64,000 nt of DNA. It comes from Pseudarthrobacter chlorophenolicus. Its GTDB lineage: Bacteria; Actinomycetota; Actinomycetes; Actinomycetales; Micrococcaceae. Each line of letters begins with the position of its first letter. Position 1 is the first letter of the stretch. The position numbers were made by a program, and so were the translations under genes. The stretch spans positions 1 to 64,000 of the forward strand of contig NZ_JZTW01000002.1 of assembly GCF_000962805.1 (NCBI RefSeq), read 5' to 3'. The notes under the pieces are model-generated. The model had not been told where the DNA came from and searched no databases. It was given only the letters and a program-made list of their open reading frames with translations. Below are positions 59,329 through 64,000 of this stretch, in pieces.

Positions 59329-60270
59329 TCATCCGGCGCTGTCCCTGCCGGAGTCCGTGGTTCCCCGCTCCGGGTGCCGGGCGCGGCCGGCGTGGTGCGT
59401 CCCGCCGTCGTGATCTGTGCCGGTGTGATCTGCGCCGCGGGGGTGCGTCCCGCCGTCGCGATCTGCGACGGTGTGATCTGCATCGCGGGGGTGCTTTCCG
59501 CCGTCGTGGTGCATGGCGTCTGCCACAGCGTCACGCACCACGGGATGCTCAAACGTGGGCGCCGGACCGGCATGTTCCCGGCGCCGTATCAGGTGGAACA
59601 TCCGATGGGCCAGGATGACGAACCCCACCCATGCCAGGCCCAGCGTCCAGCCTGCAATGACGTCGGTCAGCCAGTGGTGGCCCAGGAAGACCCTGCTCAG
59701 GCCCATGGCAATGATGAAGACCGCGCCGGCGGTGATGGCAGAGATGCGCGCGCTGAGGACCTGGAACTGCAGGCAAATGAGGTAGACCAGCACGCCGATC
59801 ACCACCGTGGTGTTGAGGGTGTGCCCGCTGGGGAACGACGGTGAGTCTTCGTAGGGCGGGACAGCTTCGGAGTGGTCCGGGCGGGTCCGCCCCACCAGCC
59901 GCTTGCCCAGGGTGGTGGCTGTGGTGGAAACGGCAGCCGCACCACCGACGAGGAGGAGCGGGCGCCAGGACCTGCTGAGGAAGGTCAGCCACGCGGTCAG
60001 GATTGTGGCGAGGATTGGCATGCCGATGCCGCCGCCAATATTGGTGAAGCCCGTGACGAACGCATCAAGTCCGGGATTGCGCAGGGATTGGGAGTAGTCC
60101 AGCGCAGGGATGTCGAGGCTCGCCAGACCTTCGTCATCCACCACGTCCGAATACACTTCGGCACCCAGGAGGGCCATGGCGACAATCAGGGTTCCGCCCA
60201 CAGCCATGGTCAGCCACAACGCGGCATACGGTTTGATCCAACGGTCCACGCGGTCCCGAACGGTACTCAC
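59329..60270 (-). CDS. PAP2 family membrane phosphatase with His-rich repeat tail
   Basis: A 313-residue membrane phosphatase. Around six helices carry the triad: KRLVGRTRPDHSE, PSFPSGHTLNTTV and SRVFLGHHWLTDVIAGW, the K-R-P, S-G-H and S-R-H-D blocks of lipid phosphatases (PgpB/undecaprenyl-diphosphate type). The C-terminal 75 residues are His/Asp/Gly-rich 16-residue repeats (see 59395). GGGGAGG precedes the GTG start 60270. It may dephosphorylate a membrane lipid diphosphate. Confidence 0.88.
   Translation of the reverse strand: MSTVRDRVDRWIKPYAALWLTMAVGGTLIVAMALLGAEVYSDVVDDEGLASLDIPALDYSQSLRNPGLDAFVTGFTNIGGGIGMPILATILTAWLTFLSRSWRPLLLVGGAAAVSTTATTLGKRLVGRTRPDHSEAVPPYEDSPSFPSGHTLNTTVVIGVLVYLICLQFQVLSARISAITAGAVFIIAMGLSRVFLGHHWLTDVIAGWTLGLAWVGFVILAHRMFHLIRRREHAGPAPTFEHPVVRDAVADAMHHDGGKHPRDADHTVADRDGGTHPRGADHTGTDHDGGTHHAGRARHPERGTTDSGRDSAG
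59395..59515 (-). repeat. 48-bp tandem repeat in the PAP2 tail
   Basis: About two and a half units of 48 bp encode THPRGADHTGTDHDGG-type 16-residue repeats. The units differ by a few bases, so the array is not brand-new. The encoded tail is unusually rich in histidine. Confidence 0.8.
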
Positions 60271-60328
60271 GGCGCCTCCCCGGCATTCAGTACGCAGGCT
60301 TACTATCCCCCGAAACTATCATTGAGCC

Positions 60329-60835
60329 ATGGTCTCCGCATCGAACAATCACGACAGGTGGATGGGCCTTGCCCTGGCGGAGGCCCGCGCGGCACTCGCG
60401 ACTGGCGATGTTCCCATTGGCGCCGTGGTGCTGGGGCCCGACGGAGAGGTGCTGGGTTCGGGACGCAACCAGCGCGAAGAGCTCGGAGACCCCACCGCCC
60501 ACGCTGAGGTGGTGGCCATCCGCCAGGCTGCGGAACAGTTACGGGAGCGTGCCCGGGATGGCCGCGGCTTGGACGACGGGTGGCGCCTGTCCGACTGCAC
60601 GCTGGTGGTCACGCTGGAGCCATGCGCAATGTGTGCCGGAGCGATTGTCCTGGCCCGCATTCCCCGGGTGGTGTTCGGCGCCTGGGACGAGAAGGCCGGC
60701 GCGGCAGGTTCGGTGTTCGACATTCTCCGCGAGCGCAGGCTCAACCATTGGGTAGAGGTGTACCCGGGCGTCCGCGAGGAGGAAAGCGCAGTGCTGCTGC
60801 GGGATTTCTTTGCGGGCCACCGGACGCGGTTGTAG
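60329..60835 (+). CDS. tadA: tRNA adenosine(34) deaminase
   Basis: Converts A34 to inosine in tRNA-Arg(ACG), allowing it to read CGU, CGC and CGA. The 168-residue cytidine/deoxycytidylate deaminase fold has the zinc and proton-shuttle motif PTAHAEVVAIRQAA and the second zinc motif LEPCAMCAGAI. The tRNA it modifies is encoded at 44585. ATG 60329 lies 6 nt after TATCAT (leaderless). Confidence 0.95.
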   Translation: MVSASNNHDRWMGLALAEARAALATGDVPIGAVVLGPDGEVLGSGRNQREELGDPTAHAEVVAIRQAAEQLRERARDGRGLDDGWRLSDCTLVVTLEPCAMCAGAIVLARIPRVVFGAWDEKAGAAGSVFDILRERRLNHWVEVYPGVREEESAVLLRDFFAGHRTRL

Positions 60836-60892
60836 CCGCACTGCTTCGGTTGGTGACTGGAGCCTTTAACAGCCTTGCCCTGTCCGGGCTTT

Positions 60893-61975
60893 TTACTCGG
60901 TACGGGTCAGCGCACGCACGACGTTCCTTGCCGTCTCATCCCAACCGGGCAGGAGGCCTCGCGCTTCCAGGGCCCGGCTGCGCCAGTCCTGCTTTAAAGC
61001 GTGGTTCTCCAGCCACTGCCGAAGGGTCCGGTTGAGGACTGGTGCGTCGGCTTCGCCGCCGCGTAGCAAATCCAGCGCCGCCCCGGGGAGGTGCCTGCCG
61101 CCGTCGTTATCCTTCAACGAGGCAAGGTCCAGCGCTTCGACCGCACCCGTCCCCTGCCGGACCACCACGGGAACGCCGCGGGCCAGCGACTCGGTGACCG
61201 CCATGCCAAAAGCTTCTTCGCGGGAGACAAGGAGGCTCAGGTCTGCACGATTCCATTCCGCCTCAAGCGCATCCCCGGTCAACTCCCCAGTGAGCTGCAC
61301 TCGTCCCGACAGGCCGCTGCGGGCGACGGCTTCCCCTACCTGCCGGGCGTAGGCCGGATCTGCCTGCTCCGATCCCACCAGCGAGGCCGTCCACTCCAAG
61401 TCCTGAATGCCTTCCAGTGCTGCCACGGTGAGGAGCTGGTCCTTGTTGGGCAGCAGCGCCGCCACGGCGAGGAGGTTTGGAGGCCGAGAGCCTGAGGCGG
61501 GTGGGGCCGGATCGGCTCCCGGAAGGGCGACCCGGGCGCTGGGAATTCCGCGCGCCTTGAGGACGGCGGCCGCGCTGCTGCTGGTGCAAATGACACCCGA
61601 CGCCGCACGCAGTGCCCTTGCTTCTTTCTGCAACGCTTCCGGCCCGGAGGTTTCCGGGACCGGCATATGCACCAGGATGAAAGTTTGCCGGCCCGCCTTG
61701 GCCGCGAATTCGAGCTCGTCCGGGGCGCCGACCGCAACGAGGCCGTCCACCAGCGCCACGGCTGACAGTTGCCCTTGCTCTGGCTCCCACGCGCCTAGAA
61801 CGCTGCCGAGCCGGCGTCGGTCCTTGGCAGAAGCGTGCGGCCAGTTCCCCTCGATCGGAAGGACCTGCACCTCCCACCCCAGGTTTCCCAGGCCCTCAGC
61901 CAGGCGGGCGTTGTAGACGTTGCCGCCGGAGCTGTGGCGAATGTTGGCGGGGACCAGCAGCCGCACCACGCGCAT
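60893..61975 (-). CDS. Glycosyltransferase family 4-type protein
   Basis: A 360-residue GT-B glycosyltransferase. The N-terminal domain has IRHSSGGNVYNARLAEGLG; the donor domain has the EX7E-type motif EEAFGMAVTESLARGVPVV and the GTGAVEAL segment before the last helices. The donor and acceptor are unknown. It begins 3 bp after the QueD-like gene stop, so it is the third gene of the 62455 operon. Confidence 0.85.
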   Translation of the reverse strand: MRVVRLLVPANIRHSSGGNVYNARLAEGLGNLGWEVQVLPIEGNWPHASAKDRRRLGSVLGAWEPEQGQLSAVALVDGLVAVGAPDELEFAAKAGRQTFILVHMPVPETSGPEALQKEARALRAASGVICTSSSAAAVLKARGIPSARVALPGADPAPPASGSRPPNLLAVAALLPNKDQLLTVAALEGIQDLEWTASLVGSEQADPAYARQVGEAVARSGLSGRVQLTGELTGDALEAEWNRADLSLLVSREEAFGMAVTESLARGVPVVVRQGTGAVEALDLASLKDNDGGRHLPGAALDLLRGGEADAPVLNRTLRQWLENHALKQDWRSRALEARGLLPGWDETARNVVRALTRTE

Positions 61976-61978
61976 GGG

Positions 61979-62374
61979 TCAGGCGTTGAGGTCCAGCGAG
62001 AACGTGGCCCAGGCATCCGGATTCTCGCGGAGGGTGACCTCGATCCCGTCGAGGTGGCGGCCGTCGTCGTCCTCGCTGATCTTCGCCGCCACGGCCTGGG
62101 CAACGTACTGGGCGAGGGCCTCGGTGGTGCTGAGCTTGCCCTCGAAGTCGGGGTGGTCGTCCAGGTTCTTGTAGTTCAACCCGTCGAGCACTTCCTCGAT
62201 GACGGTTCCGGCGGCGCCGATGTCCAGGACGATCGCGTTGTCATTCAGGGCACGACGGCGGAACGCCACTTCTGCGACGAACGTTGCGCCGTGCAGGCCC
62301 TGGGCAGGGCCGAAGGCCTCACGCGGCAAGCTGTGGGCGATCATGAAGTGGCGGCGGACGGTCAGGCTGAACAT
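61979..62374 (-). CDS. Divergent 6-carboxytetrahydropterin synthase/6-PTPS-like protein
   Basis: A 131-residue T-fold protein of the QueD/PTPS family. The hallmark order is kept: FMIAHSL, then LHGATFVAEV, IVLDIGAAGTVIEEVLDGLNYKNLDD, STTEALAQYV and a C-terminal EVTLRENPDAW. However, the expected HGH is HGA, the zinc-linked catalytic Cys is missing, and the triad His of LDHKxLN is Tyr, while both conserved glutamates remain. It probably binds a pterin-like or related ring but does another reaction. It sits between the dehydrogenase-like and glycosyltransferase genes. Confidence 0.75.
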   Translation of the reverse strand: MFSLTVRRHFMIAHSLPREAFGPAQGLHGATFVAEVAFRRRALNDNAIVLDIGAAGTVIEEVLDGLNYKNLDDHPDFEGKLSTTEALAQYVAQAVAAKISEDDDGRHLDGIEVTLRENPDAWATFSLDLNA

Positions 62375-62454
62375 GGGTTACCTCGGGCTCTGCTTGGTGG
62401 AGTAGGTCTGGAGTGGTGAATCGGTGGGCTTGGCGTGTGCCGGCTGTTAGGTTT

Positions 62455-63477
62455 TCAGGCCGGCCTTTCGGGCTGGCGGGCGGCGTCCTGCGGGTATTCG
62501 ATGACGTGGCAGAGGGCTTCAAGGCTTCCATCGGACAGGCCCTGAACCACCTCCGGGAGGTCCTCGAAAGCTGACTGTCCGGTGAGAAATGCGTCGAAGA
62601 CGGGGTCGGCGAGCAGTGAGACGGCCAGGTTGAGGCGGTCGGCGTTGGTCCGGCGGTGCCGGCGGGACCGGGCCACCATGCCCACCTGGCTTGCCCTGAT
62701 CGAGAGCCTCCGGGCGTGGAAGTCCTCCCCCAGGGGTACGGTGACTTTCCGGTCCGCGTACCAGGACATTTCGATGACGTCCCCGTCGTCGCCCACAAGC
62801 TGAAGGCTGCGTTCGAGGCCTTCCTGAGAAGCGGAGCAGTGGATCACGATGTCGCAGTCGTCCGCGGCGTTCTCGGGGCTCGTAAACTCGACGCCGATGG
62901 CGTCTGTCAGCTTCTTCCGTCCCGGATCCACGTCAACGAGTTGAAGACGCTGAAGCGGGAAGGTGCGCAGCAGGGTGGCCACCATCCCGCCCACCAGGCC
63001 GGCTCCGACGACGGCGACGCGGTCCCCCAGCTTTGGTTCGGCCTCCCACAGGGCATTGATGGCCGTTTCCACTGTTCCGGTGAGCACGGCTCGCTGTGAC
63101 GGGACGCCGTCCGGGATTCTTGTGAGGGCGGCCACGGGGACAACGTACCGGTCCTGGTGCGGGCTGAGGCAGAAAACGCGCTGTCCCTTCCATTCGTCCG
63201 GGCCGTCCTCCACGACGCCGACCGACAGGTAGCCGAACTTCACCGGCCCCGGAAAATTGCCTTCCTGGTGCGGGGCACGCATTTCTTCCGCGACCCGCTC
63301 CGGCACCGCGCCCCGGTGGACCACCATCTCGGTGCCCCTGCTGATGCCGGAGTACAGCGCACGAACCACGGCTTCGTCCGGCCCTGGGGCGGGAAGGTCC
63401 TCGGAGCGGAGCTCGCCCTGTTCTTTCGCGGTGGTCCAGTAGGCGGTGGCGCGGTGGGGCAATTCTGAATTAGTCAT
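62455..63477 (-). CDS. MDR-type zinc-binding dehydrogenase-like protein
   Basis: A 340-residue medium-chain dehydrogenase relative. The N-terminal catalytic domain has YSGISRGTEMVVHRG, in place of the usual Cys zinc ligand context, as in BchC-type enzymes; the Rossmann motif is VAVVGAGLVGGMVATLL, and VIHCSASQEGLERSLQLVGDDGDVIEMSWY (in parts) lines the cofactor site. It is the first gene of a three-gene operon with the QueD-like and glycosyltransferase genes. ATG 63477 is near TAGATT. The substrate is unknown. Confidence 0.78.
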   Translation of the reverse strand: MTNSELPHRATAYWTTAKEQGELRSEDLPAPGPDEAVVRALYSGISRGTEMVVHRGAVPERVAEEMRAPHQEGNFPGPVKFGYLSVGVVEDGPDEWKGQRVFCLSPHQDRYVVPVAALTRIPDGVPSQRAVLTGTVETAINALWEAEPKLGDRVAVVGAGLVGGMVATLLRTFPLQRLQLVDVDPGRKKLTDAIGVEFTSPENAADDCDIVIHCSASQEGLERSLQLVGDDGDVIEMSWYADRKVTVPLGEDFHARRLSIRASQVGMVARSRRHRRTNADRLNLAVSLLADPVFDAFLTGQSAFEDLPEVVQGLSDGSLEALCHVIEYPQDAARQPERPA

Positions 63478-63671
63478 CTTGCTGTCGAATCTATCGGGAC
63501 GGGCGTTCGGGAGGAAGATCCGACGGCGGGTGTCGCCGTTTCAGCAGGTCCGCGGCTGCTGGTGACGGGCAACCGGGAGAGGTCTGCTGGGGCTATGTCA
63601 ACGTGCTGGCTTCGACCTCGGCACGGAAGAGAAGGCAGCATCAGATTTCTTACAGCCTCCAGCCGTGGCGG

Positions 63672-63989
63672 TCATGTGAGCGAGAGATCGTGTAACCAGT
63701 GTTCCTGCTGCGGATCAGCGGGCAGCTCGAAGGGAGCCGCGTAAAAGGCCTCCCATAGCGGATCGTCCCGGGCGAGATCGTCGGGGACAATGCGGTCCTC
63801 GTAAGCGAATTCTTCGTCCAGTAATTCGTCATCCGGTGGATCGGCAAGGAGATAGTCGGGGCAGACCGCGATGCCGGCCAGGATCTGCGCCTCTAACGAC
63901 CACCGCGCTTCAGCGGATCCGTGGACAGTCGGTTCCTCCGTGATGCCTCCGGTCACGGGTTGTTTCTGTTCGAGGAGTCCGGGTGGCAA
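63672..63989 (-). CDS. Hypothetical acidic protein, possibly partial
   Basis: 105 residues, acidic, rich in Asp/Glu/Pro; no named domain. The stretch WSLEAQILAGIAVCPDYLLADPPDDELLDEEF and the Tyr/Trp-containing C-terminus (DPLWEAFYAAPFELPADPQQ) look protein-like. The frame starts 11 bp from the window edge, so the true start may be outside. It is upstream of the dehydrogenase gene and on the same strand, with about 190 bp between. Confidence 0.4.
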   Translation of the reverse strand: MPPGLLEQKQPVTGGITEEPTVHGSAEARWSLEAQILAGIAVCPDYLLADPPDDELLDEEFAYEDRIVPDDLARDDPLWEAFYAAPFELPADPQQEHWLHDLSLT

Positions 63990-64000
63990 GTGTGGTGGTT

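Overview
The window reads as 64 kb of ordinary chromosome from a high-GC actinobacterium of the Micrococcaceae, most like Arthrobacter/Pseudarthrobacter. The grounds are the strong G/C bias at third codon positions, many genes whose start codon sits 6-8 bases after a TANNNT -10 hexamer (leaderless mRNAs), a bacterial proteasome activator ending in GQYL, a GTP-type PEP carboxykinase, a DUF2516 protein, and a c-di-AMP (ydaO/yuaA) riboswitch in front of a cell-wall hydrolase. No prophage, transposase, integrase, CRISPR array or rRNA gene was found. The genus assignment is an inference from gene content, not from a marker-gene comparison.

Layout. 1-7.1 kb: phosphoglycerate mutase, a methyltransferase, a DUF2516 membrane protein and a Cys/Met-metabolism PLP enzyme, then the overlapping tmk-holB-secreted peptidase operon and tRNA-Thr(CGT). 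7.1-13.6 kb: a small membrane protein, type II NADH dehydrogenase, several hypothetical genes, an aldo/keto reductase and bpa. 13.6-21.7 kb: cstA with its YbdD partner, a PadR-ABC ATPase-FtsX permease operon and a quinone oxidoreductase. 21.8-34.6 kb: tRNA-Ser(TGA), a two-domain VOC protein, a 1513-residue secreted nuclease/5'-nucleotidase, a TauD-type dioxygenase, an FAD/NAD(P)-binding protein, a prolyl oligopeptidase with an acetyltransferase, and tRNA-Ser(GCT). 34.7-46.3 kb: an MFS exporter, a RecQ helicase with a phosphoribosyltransferase-like tail, manB-hypothetical-nsrR followed by hmp (nitric oxide defence), pckG, tRNA-Arg(ACG) and a pyridine nucleotide-disulfide oxidoreductase. 46.3-58.1 kb: a TetR-controlled operon (degenerate ABC ATPase, YhgE/Pip membrane protein, TetR), EamA and LysR genes, a SixA-like phosphatase, an orphan winged-helix regulator with a long unusual leader, a two-component system, and the riboswitch-led transglycosylase-like gene. 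58.2-64 kb: VOC protein, upp, a PAP2 phosphatase, tadA, and a three-gene cluster (alcohol dehydrogenase-like, divergent QueD-like, glycosyltransferase) that looks like an uncharacterised pathway.

The most unusual signals are mainly in non-coding DNA: two 70-nt copies of a hairpin element with compensatory stem changes (7863-8097); a 13-bp inverted repeat covering the bpa start codon; a tandem-Cys leader peptide, repeated CATTC motifs and 10-bp direct repeats upstream of the winged-helix gene; a TetR operator placed exactly between -35 and -10; a PadR-type operator; and a dispersed REP-like sequence. Among proteins, the QueD homologue that has lost expected zinc and catalytic residues while keeping its glutamates, and the RecQ-phosphoribosyltransferase fusion, stand out.
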